A stretch of DNA of 36,839 nt from an uncultured Bacteroidales bacterium (GTDB taxonomy: Bacteria > Bacteroidota > Bacteroidia > Bacteroidales > Paludibacteraceae), in assembly GCA_900319035.1 (NCBI GenBank), contig ONMU01000018.1, positions 1 through 36,839 of the forward strand, given 5' to 3'. Positions within the stretch are counted from its first letter, which is position 1; the number at the start of each line of letters is the position of its first letter. Positions 8,723 to 16,508 of the stretch are shown here, piece after piece. The position numbers and the translations under genes were made by a program. The notes under the pieces are model-generated. The model was not told where the DNA came from. It did not search any database and saw nothing but the letters and a program-made list of their open reading frames with translations.

Positions 8723-9836
8723 TGATAGAAGCGGCAGTAGCCGCAGCGGGCTGAGTGCCCAAGAGAGAACGAATATGCTCGTAGGACGCGAGCATATTTT
8801 TTTTGTATGCTTCGTCGGTAAGCAAACGACCGAGTTCGGCAGCCACTTTCTCGGTCTTGAAATCATTGGCAACGCACTCACGGATGACCTCTTTGCCTGC
8901 GATGATATTCACCAAGGTAAAATACGGGATAGAGAACACCAGAGGTTGTGCCCAACGGATCAGACCGATGAGGGGTGAGAGCGCCAGATGATAGACAGCT
9001 ACCTGCGGACAACCGATCAGAGCGGTCTCCAAGGTAGCGGTACCGGAGTTGACTACTGCTGCTGCAGCTTGCTGCACGGCGGAATAAGTGTCCCTCGTCA
9101 GCGTCTCTCCTTCGCGCAAGTAGGGTGCATAGAAAGCATCGTCTATTCCCGGGGCAGCGCAGACCACGATACGATAGTCGGGATACTGCCTTGCAGCATC
9201 GAGCATCTTCGTCAGGCAATGACTGATCTCCGAAGGACGGGAGCCAGGGAGAAGAGCTATACTATGACCGCTTCGCTGTAAGACCGTTTCACTGTTAGAC
9301 CGCTTCGCTGTTAGACCGCTACGCTGTAAGATTTCCTCGGCGGTGGGATTGCCGACATAGGTACAGGAATAGCCGTATTGGGCATAGAAAGCAGGCTCGA
9401 ATGGGAAGATACCTAATACCTCATCGCAAAGAGCGGCGATCTCGTGAATGCGGCGTTTTTTCCAAGCCCACACTTTCGGCGGGATATAATAGTAGATCTT
9501 GGTTTGGGGCAGATGGGTACGGCAGAACTTCGCTATACGGAGGTTAAAGGACGGATAGTCAATGAGGATCAGCGCGTCGGGTTTCTCATCGAGGAGTGCT
9601 TGTTCGGCGATGCGGAAGTTACGGCGGATCTGACCCAGATTAGCCAATACCGCAGCAAAGCCCATAAACGCCATTTGGCGAATATGTTGATACAAGCGGC
9701 ACCCGGCGGCAGCCATCTTGTCGCCGCCGAGTCCTGCGCACTGCGCCTCGGGATCATGCCGCAGCAGCTGCTCTATGAGCGCTGCCGCGTGCAGATCTCC
9801 CGACGCTTCGCCTGCTATGAGAAAAAACTTACTCAA
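8706..9836 (-). CDS. lpxB: lipid-A-disaccharide synthase
   Basis: LpxB is a peripheral inner-membrane glycosyltransferase (GT19). It joins UDP-2,3-diacylglucosamine and lipid X to make the lipid A disaccharide. Family marks are FFLIAGEASGDLHAA at the N terminus, GGDKMAAAG, IDYPSFNLRIAK, YYIPPKVWAWKKRR, the IFPFEPAFY segment, VGNPT, ALLPGSRPSEI and the donor-site region VNSGTATLETALIGCP. The start is taken as the TTG at 9836, giving 376 aa, the normal length. The frame extends further upstream, but those codons only translate a 7-bp repeat array. Between VGNPT and IALLPGSR, four 16-bp repeats encode a low-complexity insert. The gene converges on and overlaps the small membrane gene by 17 bp. 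Confidence 0.93.
   Translation of the reverse strand: MSKFFLIAGEASGDLHAAALIEQLLRHDPEAQCAGLGGDKMAAAGCRLYQHIRQMAFMGFAAVLANLGQIRRNFRIAEQALLDEKPDALILIDYPSFNLRIAKFCRTHLPQTKIYYYIPPKVWAWKKRRIHEIAALCDEVLGIFPFEPAFYAQYGYSCTYVGNPTAEEILQRSGLTAKRSNSETVLQRSGHSIALLPGSRPSEISHCLTKMLDAARQYPDYRIVVCAAPGIDDAFYAPYLREGETLTRDTYSAVQQAAAAVVNSGTATLETALIGCPQVAVYHLALSPLIGLIRWAQPLVFSIPYFTLVNIIAGKEVIRECVANDFKTEKVAAELGRLLTDEAYKKNMLASYEHIRSLLGTQPAAATAASIITSKP
9266..9329. repeat. 16-bp tandem repeat x4 inside lpxB
   Basis: Plus-strand units are GACCGCTTCGCTGTAA, GACCGTTTCACTGTTA, GACCGCTTCGCTGTTA and GACCGCTACGCTGTAA, followed by GATTT. On the coding strand they read TTACAGCGTAGCGGTC, TAACAGCGAAGCGGTC, TAACAGTGAAACGGTC and TTACAGCGAAGCGGTC. 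Because 16 is not a multiple of three, successive copies are read in different frames. A related repeat lies in the lipoprotein gene at 18241-18301. Confidence 0.95.
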
Positions 9837-9868
9837 TGTACAATGTACAATGTACAATTTACAATTTA
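9834..9868. repeat. 7-bp tandem repeat CAATGTA/CAATTTA x5
   Basis: Three CAATGTA units are followed by two CAATTTA units. On the minus strand the first unit supplies the presumed TTG start codon of lpxB. Confidence 0.95.
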
Positions 9869-9950
9869 CAAAGGGCTCACGGAGTTTGGTACGGACTAAA
9901 AGAATATGTACGGACATTTCAGTTTGTACAAAACCCCATAGAACGCCTTA

Positions 9951-9978
9951 TTAATTATTAATTGTTAATTATTAATTA
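9951..9978. repeat. 7-bp tandem repeat TTAATTA/TTAATTG x4
   Basis: Units TTAATTA, TTAATTG, TTAATTA, TTAATTA lie in the gap between the M16 peptidase gene and lpxB. The last unit contains the peptidase stop codon (TAA on the minus strand, 9976-9978). Confidence 0.9.
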
Positions 9979-12780
9979 CTTTTCTGGGAACATGACTACC
10001 TCGAAGACGTTTCCGGCAGAAACGAGTTGCTTGAGGGTAGCCTGAACGGTCTCAGCCGTGATCGCTTCCACTGCGGGACGATAGGCGTTGATATAATCCA
10101 AGTCATGTGCGTAGTACATCCGCAGCGCGTAACGCAGCCATGAGTTCTTCTCCAGATCCTCTTGGAAATCCTTGAGCATCGACTCTTTCTCTTTCTGCAA
10201 GTCGCTTGCTAACGGACCGTTCGCAATGATGGTATCTATCTCCTCGTGAATGATTTGCATGAGACGCTCCTGTTTGAGCGGGTCGGTGTCAAACTGCATG
10301 AGGAGCACTGCTTTCTGAGACGGAACCATCGAAGCGTAGCCGTAGGTACCTACTCCGTACGAACCGCCTTCACGCTCACGGATAGACTCCAGATAGCGGG
10401 TCGAGAGGATACGTCCGATCATCTCCATATTCAGCTCGGTAGCCATGGAGAACGGCATCTCGTACGAGGTATATTGGATGCGGTTGGAAGCCGTAGTGGT
10501 CTCCATCTTACGGCTGAAATAGTTCTTCTGTTTGCCCGGAGCCACCTGAATATGATGATCCACTACCTGCTCACGGGTCTTCTTGGTCTTCAGTCCGCCG
10601 AGCCACTGACAGATCAGATCTTTGACCTTCGGGTCAGCGGGGTTGATATTACCAACGAAGGTGAAGGTGAAGTCAGCAGGGTTCGCAAAACGCTCTTTGT
10701 ACACCTCGAGGGCTTTGTCCAGCGACACGCGCTCAAGCGTCTCCATCGTCATGAGGATCGTACGCTCCGAGTGATTCGTGGACATCATCTGTACGGAGTC
10801 GGAGAACGTGATCTTGGGGTTCTTATCGCGGTTAGCGAGTTGGCTGCGGAGGACGTTAAGGGTCGTCTGATAAGCCTCCTCGTCACGACGCGGAGCGGTG
10901 AAATAGAGATACATGAGTTGGAGCATCGTCTCAAAATCCTTGACGGAAGACGAGCCGGTCAAGCGCTCCAAGTACTCGTCAATCTCCGGCGAAACGGAGA
11001 CAGTCTTACCCGAGAGGGCTTTTACCAATTGGGTAGCGTTGAAAGAGCCTATACCGGACATCTCCACGATCATCGTAGCTAACTCAGCCGAAGGCAGATC
11101 TTCGGTCTTCACGAGCGACATTCCACCGTCCGAGAAAGCCTGCATGAGGATCTCGTCTGCCTTGAAATCAGTCTGTTTGAAGACCACCTTGATACCATTG
11201 GAGAGCGTCCATTCGACGGTGCCGATGGTGGTGTTCTCGCGGAAGTTCTTGATCTTACCCTTACGCGGTGCTTTCTTCACGAGCTCGGTGTCCACCTGCT
11301 CCTCCTGCGGTGCCTCGATAGCCAACTCGCTCTGAGCAGAGAGAGCTGCTAAGATCGTTGCCTCAGACGGGATGTTAACACCCTCTTTCTCGGGACCGGA
11401 GACAGCTACGGTCGGGTTCGCATGAATGAGCGCTTTCGCTACGCTGTTGACATTATCCAGCGACACGAGCGGCATCGTTGCCAACACGAAATCGTGCTCC
11501 CATTCGATACCCGGCATCGACTCGCCGTTCTCGAAATGACGGATACATTCGCGAGCAAGGGTAATGTTCTTCTGGGTGTTACGCTCGTTGTAAGCTTTCT
11601 CCATCGCGTTGAGTTTGTCGTTCTTGGCACGCTCCAACTCCGCGTTGGTGAAGCCGTAACGGTGCATCTTCTCCAGTTGGAAGATCAGGTCGTTAAGAGC
11701 ATCGGTCTCACGTCCCTCTTTGGGCACAAAGATCACCTCAAAAGCGTCCATCTTCTTCGCTGTCTCGCCGTAGTACGACAGAGCTCCTGCGAAAGAAGCA
11801 TCGGGGTTGAGAGCCAGTTCCGAGAAACGGTTATTGAGCATTTCGCACACCAAGTCACGCATTCCGTTGAGCATATACTCCTGTGCGGTACCTTGCAGCA
11901 TCTCGGGCAGCTGGTCGAACTTATACTCGAACGTGATACGGCTACCTTCGGCTTCGGGGTCGGTGACAATAGCTACGAGCGGTTTGTCGTTATGGTTGAC
12001 GGTGTAGATCGGACGCTCTCCGTAGTTAGCACGACGAGGTACATCTGCCCAAAGGGCTTGTATCTTCGCTTCAATACTGTCCACGTTGATGTCACCGACT
12101 ACGATGATCGCTTGGTTGTCGGGACCGTACCATTTATGGTAGTAGTCACGGAGCGCTTGGTACTCGAAGTTATTGATGACTGCGGTGTCGCCGATGACAT
12201 CGCGTTTCGCGTACTGCGTACCCGGGTACATGAGCTCGTTCAGTTTCTTCCATATACGTCTGCGTGCGGTACGTCCGGTACGCCACTCCTCGAGGATCAC
12301 GCCACGCTCGGCATCGATCTCCTCGTCCAGAAGGAGCAGACCGCAACTCCAGTCATGCATGACCAGCAACGCACTATCGATGATACCGGCACGGTAGGTC
12401 GGCACGTCCGAGAGACGATAGACGGTCTCGTCGATAGAGGTATAAGCGTTGATGTTTCCACCGAAATTAACACCCACGGACTCGAAATAATTGATGATTC
12501 CTTTGCCCGGGAAATGCTGGGTACCATTGAACGCCATGTGCTCCAAGAAGTGCGCCAAACCGTTCTGATGATCCTCCTCGAGGATGGCACCCACGGCCTG
12601 TGCGATGTGGAACTCAGCACGTTGTTTGGGTTGCTCGTTATGACGGATGTAATAGGTCAATCCGTTGTCCAACTTGCCGTACCGAACTTGCGGGTCGATT
12701 GGCAGTTTCTCCGGCGCCTCTTGCGCCGCAAGGCTCATTGCTACGAATAGCAACAAGGAGTTAAGCAGTAGTTTTTTCAT
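9976..12780 (-). CDS. M16 family zinc metallopeptidase (PqqL/insulinase-like), exported
   Basis: The 934-aa protein has a type I signal peptide ([20 protein letters not shown]) and an N-terminal M16 catalytic domain with the inverted zinc motif HFLEH near residues 75-79 and the downstream glutamate region. M16_C domains and a second half ending in IREREGGSYGVG follow; these Arg/Tyr residues shape the active-site chamber in the family. It is probably a periplasmic peptidase that clears peptides. The start is the ATG at 12780, which begins the signal peptide; the frame is open further upstream but there it only shadows ftsH. Its first 20 bases overlap the end of ftsH, so translation is likely coupled. 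A 7-bp repeat array covers the stop codon. Confidence 0.93.
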   Translation of the reverse strand: MKKLLLNSLLLFVAMSLAAQEAPEKLPIDPQVRYGKLDNGLTYYIRHNEQPKQRAEFHIAQAVGAILEEDHQNGLAHFLEHMAFNGTQHFPGKGIINYFESVGVNFGGNINAYTSIDETVYRLSDVPTYRAGIIDSALLVMHDWSCGLLLLDEEIDAERGVILEEWRTGRTARRRIWKKLNELMYPGTQYAKRDVIGDTAVINNFEYQALRDYYHKWYGPDNQAIIVVGDINVDSIEAKIQALWADVPRRANYGERPIYTVNHNDKPLVAIVTDPEAEGSRITFEYKFDQLPEMLQGTAQEYMLNGMRDLVCEMLNNRFSELALNPDASFAGALSYYGETAKKMDAFEVIFVPKEGRETDALNDLIFQLEKMHRYGFTNAELERAKNDKLNAMEKAYNERNTQKNITLARECIRHFENGESMPGIEWEHDFVLATMPLVSLDNVNSVAKALIHANPTVAVSGPEKEGVNIPSEATILAALSAQSELAIEAPQEEQVDTELVKKAPRKGKIKNFRENTTIGTVEWTLSNGIKVVFKQTDFKADEILMQAFSDGGMSLVKTEDLPSAELATMIVEMSGIGSFNATQLVKALSGKTVSVSPEIDEYLERLTGSSSVKDFETMLQLMYLYFTAPRRDEEAYQTTLNVLRSQLANRDKNPKITFSDSVQMMSTNHSERTILMTMETLERVSLDKALEVYKERFANPADFTFTFVGNINPADPKVKDLICQWLGGLKTKKTREQVVDHHIQVAPGKQKNYFSRKMETTTASNRIQYTSYEMPFSMATELNMEMIGRILSTRYLESIREREGGSYGVGTYGYASMVPSQKAVLLMQFDTDPLKQERLMQIIHEEIDTIIANGPLASDLQKEKESMLKDFQEDLEKNSWLRYALRMYYAHDLDYINAYRPAVEAITAETVQATLKQLVSAGNVFEVVMFPEK

Positions 12781-14830
12781 TGTTGGATATAGTTTGATCT
12801 TGTTTGATATCGTTTGATGTTGTCTCCGTTTTCTTCTTACGGGGCGCACGTTTCTTGGGTTTTGCCGCTTCAGCGAGAGCTGCGTTGACCTCCAGCAGCT
12901 CGTCTCCACGGCTCTTCCACGGACGCGGACCGAGGATACGCTCTACGTCTTCGGAGGTGATCACCTCGCGGTCGATGAGCAGTTGTGCCAACTGATGGTG
13001 TCCCTCTTCGTAGTCGGTCAGGATCTTCTTGGCACGTGCCATCTGGTCGGCGATGATTCGCTTGGTCTCCTCGTCAATCAAGGTCGCTGTGTCTTCCGAA
13101 TAAGGCTTGGTGAAACCGTAGTCGTAGCGACCGGTGGAGTCATAGAAACTGATGTCCTTCAGTTTATCGCTCATTCCGTAATAAGCCACCATGGCGTACG
13201 CCTGTTTGGTAGCACGCTCAAGGTCGTTGAGGGCACCGGTGGAGGTCTGGTTCAGGAACAGCTGCTCGGCAGCACGTCCGCCCAAGAGCGAACAGAGCTC
13301 GTCGAGGATATGATCCTCGTTGGTCAACTGCCGCTCTTCCGGCAGGTACCACGCAGCGCCTAAAGCCATTCCACGCGGCACGATCGTCACTTTGACCAAG
13401 GGGTTTGCCCAACGGAGCATCCAGCTGATGGTTGCGTGTCCGGCTTCGTGGTAAGCGATCGACCGTTTCTCATCGTCGGTCATGATCTTGTTCTTACGTT
13501 CCAAACCGCCGACGATACGATCCACAGCGTCCATGAAATCCTGCTTGCCTATTTTCTTACGTTCCCCACGTGCCGCTATCAGCGCTGCCTCGTTGCACAC
13601 GTTTGCGATGTCGGCACCCGAGAAACCCGGGGTCTGCTTGCTCAGGAAATCGATATCCACGGTATCATCGAGCTTGAGCGGACGGAGGTGTACTTGGAAG
13701 ATCTCCTTACGTTCCTGCAGGTCGGGCAGCTCCACATGTATCTGACGGTCAAAACGTCCGGCACGCAGCAGGGCTGCATCGAGCACGTCGGCACGGTTAG
13801 TAGCCGCTAAGATGATCACACCCGAGTTGGTACCGAAACCGTCCATCTCCGTCAGCAGCTGGTTGAGGGTCGATTCCCGCTCGTCGTTACCGCCGGTCAT
13901 GACGTTCTTACCACGCGCACGACCGATGGCGTCTATCTCATCGATGAAGATGATTGCCGGCGCTTTCGCTTTCGCCTGCGCAAAGAGATCACGCACACGG
14001 CTGGCTCCTACGCCCACGAACATCTCCACGAAATCCGAACCGCTCATCGAGAAGAACGGCACGTCGGCTTCACCGGCTACGGCTTTCGCCAAGAGGGTCT
14101 TACCCGTTCCCGGAGGACCTACCAACAGCGCGCCTTTCGGGATCTTGGCACCTATCTCCGTGTATTTCTCGGGGTTCTTTAGGAAAGCCACTATCTCCTG
14201 CACCTCCTGCTTAGCGCCATACAGACCGGCTACGTCGGCGAAGGTCACTTTGTCCTTCTTATCGCGGTCAAAAAGCTGCGCTTTCGCCTTGCCCACACCG
14301 AAGATACCACCTGCTGCACCGCCTATGCCGCGGCTCATCATCACAAAGAAGAAGATGATCAGCGCAAAAGGCAGGATATTGACCAGCAGCAGATACCAGT
14401 AGTCGTGCGACTTGTCGTATTTCACGTCGATCACCGCCAAACCGTTCGCCTTACGCGAAGCGTTGACCGTGTCGATATACTTGGCGAACTCCTCCACGGA
14501 AGGCACCTGTACCTGCAGCTGCCCGCGTGCCTGCTCACCGTCTCCCTGCGAACTGAACACCAAGGTGTACTTGGAGGGTTTGACGGTAGCTTTGAGACTG
14601 AGGTCGTCATACACGGTGATCTTATCCACCGCGTCCGCCTCGATATACGCCGTTAGTTTGGTATAACTGAGCTCCTTGCTCGCTCCGCGACGGTCGTCAT
14701 TGCCAAAGAAATAGATTCCCAAAAGTGCAAAGACGATCGTGTAGAGGAGGATACTACCCCATCTACGCGGACCCGAAGGCTGCTCGTTGTTATTCATTTG
14801 CGGATTGATCCGCTTCTTTCCAGTTGACAT
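12761..14830 (-). CDS. ftsH: ATP-dependent zinc metalloprotease FtsH
   Basis: FtsH is a membrane-anchored hexameric AAA protease that degrades misfolded membrane proteins and some regulators. The 689-aa product has two membrane helices (about 27-43 and 146-165) flanking a periplasmic domain. Its AAA module has Walker A GPPGTGKT (about residue 237), Walker [12 protein letters not shown] and the second region of homology [18 protein letters not shown]. The zinc site HEAGH is near residue 460. The tail is lysine-rich and ends in a segment encoded by four 10-bp repeats, which also supply the region around the next gene's start. An alternative start at [10 protein letters not shown] would remove 11 residues. 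Confidence 0.97.
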   Translation of the reverse strand: MSTGKKRINPQMNNNEQPSGPRRWGSILLYTIVFALLGIYFFGNDDRRGASKELSYTKLTAYIEADAVDKITVYDDLSLKATVKPSKYTLVFSSQGDGEQARGQLQVQVPSVEEFAKYIDTVNASRKANGLAVIDVKYDKSHDYWYLLLVNILPFALIIFFFVMMSRGIGGAAGGIFGVGKAKAQLFDRDKKDKVTFADVAGLYGAKQEVQEIVAFLKNPEKYTEIGAKIPKGALLVGPPGTGKTLLAKAVAGEADVPFFSMSGSDFVEMFVGVGASRVRDLFAQAKAKAPAIIFIDEIDAIGRARGKNVMTGGNDERESTLNQLLTEMDGFGTNSGVIILAATNRADVLDAALLRAGRFDRQIHVELPDLQERKEIFQVHLRPLKLDDTVDIDFLSKQTPGFSGADIANVCNEAALIAARGERKKIGKQDFMDAVDRIVGGLERKNKIMTDDEKRSIAYHEAGHATISWMLRWANPLVKVTIVPRGMALGAAWYLPEERQLTNEDHILDELCSLLGGRAAEQLFLNQTSTGALNDLERATKQAYAMVAYYGMSDKLKDISFYDSTGRYDYGFTKPYSEDTATLIDEETKRIIADQMARAKKILTDYEEGHHQLAQLLIDREVITSEDVERILGPRPWKSRGDELLEVNAALAEAAKPKKRAPRKKKTETTSNDIKQDQTISNNEKTTA
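12779..12818. repeat. 10-bp tandem repeat x4 at the ftsH/M16 junction
   Basis: On the coding (minus) strand the units are ATCAAACGAT, ATCAAACAAG, ATCAAACTAT and ATCCAACAAT. The array encodes the last residues of FtsH and ends within the ATG of the M16 peptidase gene. Confidence 0.85.
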
Positions 14831-14833
14831 AAA

Positions 14834-14969
14834 AAATATGTACGATTTAAAGATGTACGATGTACGATTTATTGACGAGTTTTATTTATTTACGATTTAC
14901 GCGGCGGACAATCGTCAATTATTCTCAATCGTCCATCAATCGTACCTCGTCAATCGTCAAATCGTCAAT
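14834..14969. repeat. degenerate short repeats between rsfS and ftsH
   Basis: The gap is full of imperfect copies of ATGTACG, ATTTACG and ATCGTCA, spaced mostly by 7 bp, with some 8-14 bp spacings. It looks like a decayed version of the perfect 7-bp arrays elsewhere in the window. I see no gene, promoter or terminator in it. Confidence 0.65.
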
Positions 14970-15335
14970 TTACAAAACTTCCGGCAGTTCGGTAATTTTT
15001 CCGTCTGCCCAGAGATGCTCGATGTCGTAGAACGCACGGGGTTCACGCTGCATCACATGAACAAATATCGTGCCGTAATCCATGGCGATCCACTCAGCAT
15101 TCTCCTGTCCGGCTACGGAAAGGGGGTGAACATGCGTAGTGGTACGCACAAAATCATCGATCTCGTCTGCTATAGCAGCTACCTGCGTGTTACTCTGTCC
15201 CTCGCAAATGAGCATATACTCCACCGGGGCTTCTTTGATCTTGCGCAGGTCAATAGTCACAATTCGCTGACCTTTACGGTTGCGGACACCCTCAATAATG
15301 GTCTCCAAAAGTTTCTTTGTACTGATTTCTTTCAT
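14970..15335 (-). CDS. rsfS: ribosome silencing factor RsfS
   Basis: RsfS binds ribosomal protein uL14 and blocks 30S-50S joining when nutrients are scarce. The 121-aa product matches the family in length and in the run EGVRNRKGQRIVTIDLRKI, then EYMLICEGQSNTQVAAIAD, the segment HPLSVAGQENAEWIAMDYG and the ending VFVHVMQREPRAFYDIEHLW (here IFVHVM). The ATG at 15335 is chosen because the promoter at 15358-15389 would place the transcript start just upstream, and the earlier in-frame codons overlap that promoter. RsfS-ftsH is a common gene pair in Bacteroidales. Confidence 0.93.
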   Translation of the reverse strand: MKEISTKKLLETIIEGVRNRKGQRIVTIDLRKIKEAPVEYMLICEGQSNTQVAAIADEIDDFVRTTTHVHPLSVAGQENAEWIAMDYGTIFVHVMQREPRAFYDIEHLWADGKITELPEVL

Positions 15336-15357
15336 ATGTCTGATTGCAAATTTTGTG

Positions 15358-15389
15358 CAAAGGTACACTTTTTTTTGCATATATGCAAA
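15358..15389 (-). promoter_or_regulatory. putative promoter of rsfS-ftsH-M16-lpxB
   Basis: The minus strand reads TTTG, 20 nt, TACCTTTG, the same architecture as the rrn promoter. Transcription would begin about 15 bp before the rsfS ATG. No other promoter is evident down to lpxB, and the genes overlap or are close, so one operon is likely. Confidence 0.75.
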
Positions 15390-15398
15390 TAAAAAGAG

Positions 15399-15426
15399 AA
15401 AAATCGCCCCAAAGAGCGATTTTTCA
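15399..15426. terminator. hairpin with A/T tracts, possibly bidirectional terminator
   Basis: AAAAATCGC and GCGATTTTT form a 9-bp stem around a short loop, with A and T runs on the two sides. It sits just upstream of the rsfS promoter and could stop transcription arriving from the protease genes. Confidence 0.5.
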
Positions 15427-15667
15427 TTGATGGTTTGAACCCTTTGGGTTTTGTTTGAGCAGCAGAGCTGCTTGGTTTAAGTACCCACATTGCTCGCGAA
15501 ATCGATGATTTTTTGCTCGTTTTCGCGACCTAAGTACCTACATTGCTCGCGAAATCGACGATTTTTTATCACTTTTCGCGACCTAAGTCTTGCATATATC
15601 AAAAAATTCGTTTAATTCGGTTAATTCGTGAACAGAGAAAGAGTATTGGAGCAGCGACTAATCATAT
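15427..15667. other. hairpin-rich intergenic region, no gene seen
   Basis: Two small hairpins (AACCC-TTT-GGGTT near 15439-15451 and AGCAGC-AGA-GCTGCT near 15459-15473) are followed by two copies of a 53-bp repeat. After these comes a 9-bp tandem array, AATTCGTTT / AATTCGGTT / AATTCGTGA, at 15605-15631. No open frame with coding character was found. Confidence 0.6.
15478..15583. repeat. 53-bp repeat, two tandem copies
   Basis: Copies at 15478-15530 and 15531-15583 differ at only a few bases. Each begins TAAGTACC, holds TCGCGAAA and ends TTTTCGCGACC, so each can form a stem of 8 bp (TCGCGAAA with TTTCGCGA) around a 19-nt loop. A third, circularly permuted copy lies at 16365-16420 on the other side of the protease genes. 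Confidence 0.9.
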
Positions 15668-15701
15668 ATAAAAAAACACCCTGCAGAATAGATCTACAGG
15701 G
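15668..15701 (-). terminator. terminator of the protease gene pair
   Basis: On the minus strand, CCCTGTAGA and TCTGCAGGG form a 9-bp stem (one G-T pair) with a 5-nt loop, followed by TGTTTTTTT. It lies about 30 bp past the protease stop codon. Confidence 0.75.
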
Positions 15702-15730
15702 ATGGATTATGATAGCAGAATGCTAATATG

Positions 15731-16120
15731 TCATAGTAATTCATAGTGAAAATGCAAACTCTCATCTTCCGGTTTAAGAGAGAAGAACCCCTGCTTAATA
15801 ATATCCAAACCAAGTATAGCAGGTGTGTCGTTCGTCGGAAGAATTAAAACATCTTGTTCGAAGACCTCACCCGATGGTAGTTCAAACTGGCAGTTAGCGA
15901 CTTTCACAGAGACCGTTCCGGATGCGGATTGCATATACATGCCTTCATCACGTAACTCCAATTGAAGCCACGTAGCCAATTCCTCACAAATACCCGACAT
16001 CTCGGCACCGGTATCCCAAAGTGCAAGTTTAGTGTAAGTCGCTTTCCCAGCAGGGATATTTCGCAAAAGCACCGGTAACTGAAGCAGATTGCTCTCCTTT
16101 GGCAAGTCTAAGTCTAACAT
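15731..16120 (-). CDS. retropepsin-like (clan AA) aspartic protease
   Basis: The 129-aa product has the single-lobe layout of bacterial retropepsin-like proteases, which act as homodimers. A first beta-strand (LLQLPVLL) precedes the catalytic loop LALWDTGAEMSG (Asp36-Thr-Gly-Ala). Near the C terminus is the hydrophobic ILGLDIIKQG motif that packs behind the active site. No signal peptide or membrane helix is seen, so a cytoplasmic role is likely; the substrate is unknown. Its start lies 92 bp inside the preceding small ORF in another frame, and an in-frame TAA lies a few codons upstream of the ATG. The gene pair has its own promoter and terminator and is bracketed by the 53-bp repeats. Confidence 0.85.
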   Translation of the reverse strand: MLDLDLPKESNLLQLPVLLRNIPAGKATYTKLALWDTGAEMSGICEELATWLQLELRDEGMYMQSASGTVSVKVANCQFELPSGEVFEQDVLILPTNDTPAILGLDIIKQGFFSLKPEDESLHFHYELL

Positions 16121-16211
16121 CGCGTGAACCTTTTACTCGGCTCACCTTGACGCGGTGGACATAATTTTCGGGGATAACGATTGAATATCCGCCCATGTGA
16201 ACCTGTTTCAT
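16029..16211 (-). CDS. small protein overlapping the protease gene
   Basis: A 60-aa frame starts MKQVHMGGYSIVIPENYVHR about 20-25 bp downstream of a good promoter, so it is the first ORF on the transcript. Residues 1-30 look like a compact folded segment. The rest overlaps the first 30 codons of the protease gene in another frame and has less natural composition (RLRLAKGEQSASVTGAF). It may be a genuine small partner protein, or the true N terminus of a frameshifted protease. I recognise no family. Confidence 0.5.
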   Translation of the reverse strand: MKQVHMGGYSIVIPENYVHRVKVSRVKGSRDVRLRLAKGEQSASVTGAFAKYPCWESDLH

Positions 16212-16236
16212 ACTATTGTTTATTTTAAATTCGCCG

Positions 16237-16268
16237 CAAAGGTACAAAAAAAAATTGATATAGCCAAA
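16237..16268 (-). promoter_or_regulatory. putative promoter of the protease gene pair
   Basis: The minus strand reads TTTGG, a 20-nt spacer and TACCTTTGC. Transcription would begin near 16230, about 20 nt before the ATG of the small ORF. Confidence 0.7.
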
Positions 16269-16309
16269 AATAATTGCATTTTTTTGTAAAAAACACGCAA
16301 ATAAATCAA

Positions 16310-16337
16310 TTAAAAATTAAAAATTATAAATTAAAAA
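16310..16337. repeat. 7-bp tandem repeat TTAAAAA x4
   Basis: Units TTAAAAA, TTAAAAA, TTATAAA, TTAAAAA lie upstream of the protease promoter. Because the sequence is so A-rich the period is less striking than in the other 7-bp arrays. Confidence 0.7.
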
Positions 16338-16364
16338 TTCACTTAATTAGTTCCAAAAGAAAAA

Positions 16365-16420
16365 TTTTGCTCGTTTTCGCGACCTAAGTACCCACATTGC
16401 TCGCGAAATCGATGATTTTT
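16365..16420. repeat. third copy of the 53-bp repeat, circularly permuted
   Basis: It runs from the second half of the unit (TTTTGCTCGTTTTCGCGACC) into the first half (TAAGTACCCACATTGCTCGC and onward to GATGATTTTT). It is identical to the corresponding parts of the first copy at 15478-15530. Confidence 0.9.
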
Positions 16421-16445
16421 CGGTATAAAGTATAAGGTTTAGAGA

Positions 16446-16483
16446 CAAAAAGAGACGGGGCACGATGGACGTGCTCCGTCTCT
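16446..16483 (-). terminator. strong terminator after the Dcu transporter gene
   Basis: AGAGACGGGGCACG (16451-16464) pairs with CGTGCTCCGTCTCT (16470-16483) over 14 bp with one G-T pair and a 5-nt loop. On the minus strand the hairpin is followed by TTTTTG. It closes the long operon that begins at 32307. Confidence 0.9.
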
Positions 16484-16508
16484 TGGGTAGAGTTAGCAGG
16501 GATGCTAT

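Noticed and set aside
9837-9917. Extended N terminus of LpxB
   Set aside because: The extra codons translate the 7-bp array (CKLYIVHC-type peptide), and LpxB proteins normally begin just before IAGEASGD.
11422-12750. 442-aa plus-strand open frame
   Set aside because: It lies wholly antisense to the M16 peptidase gene, which has a full set of family motifs; the antisense product has no domain or signal I recognise.
12781-12909. Extended N terminus of the M16 peptidase
   Set aside because: The extra 43 codons overlap ftsH in another frame, and a normal signal peptide starts at the ATG at 12780.
15478-16420. CRISPR array
   Set aside because: The 53-bp units are directly adjacent with no spacers and there are only three copies; no cas gene is nearby.
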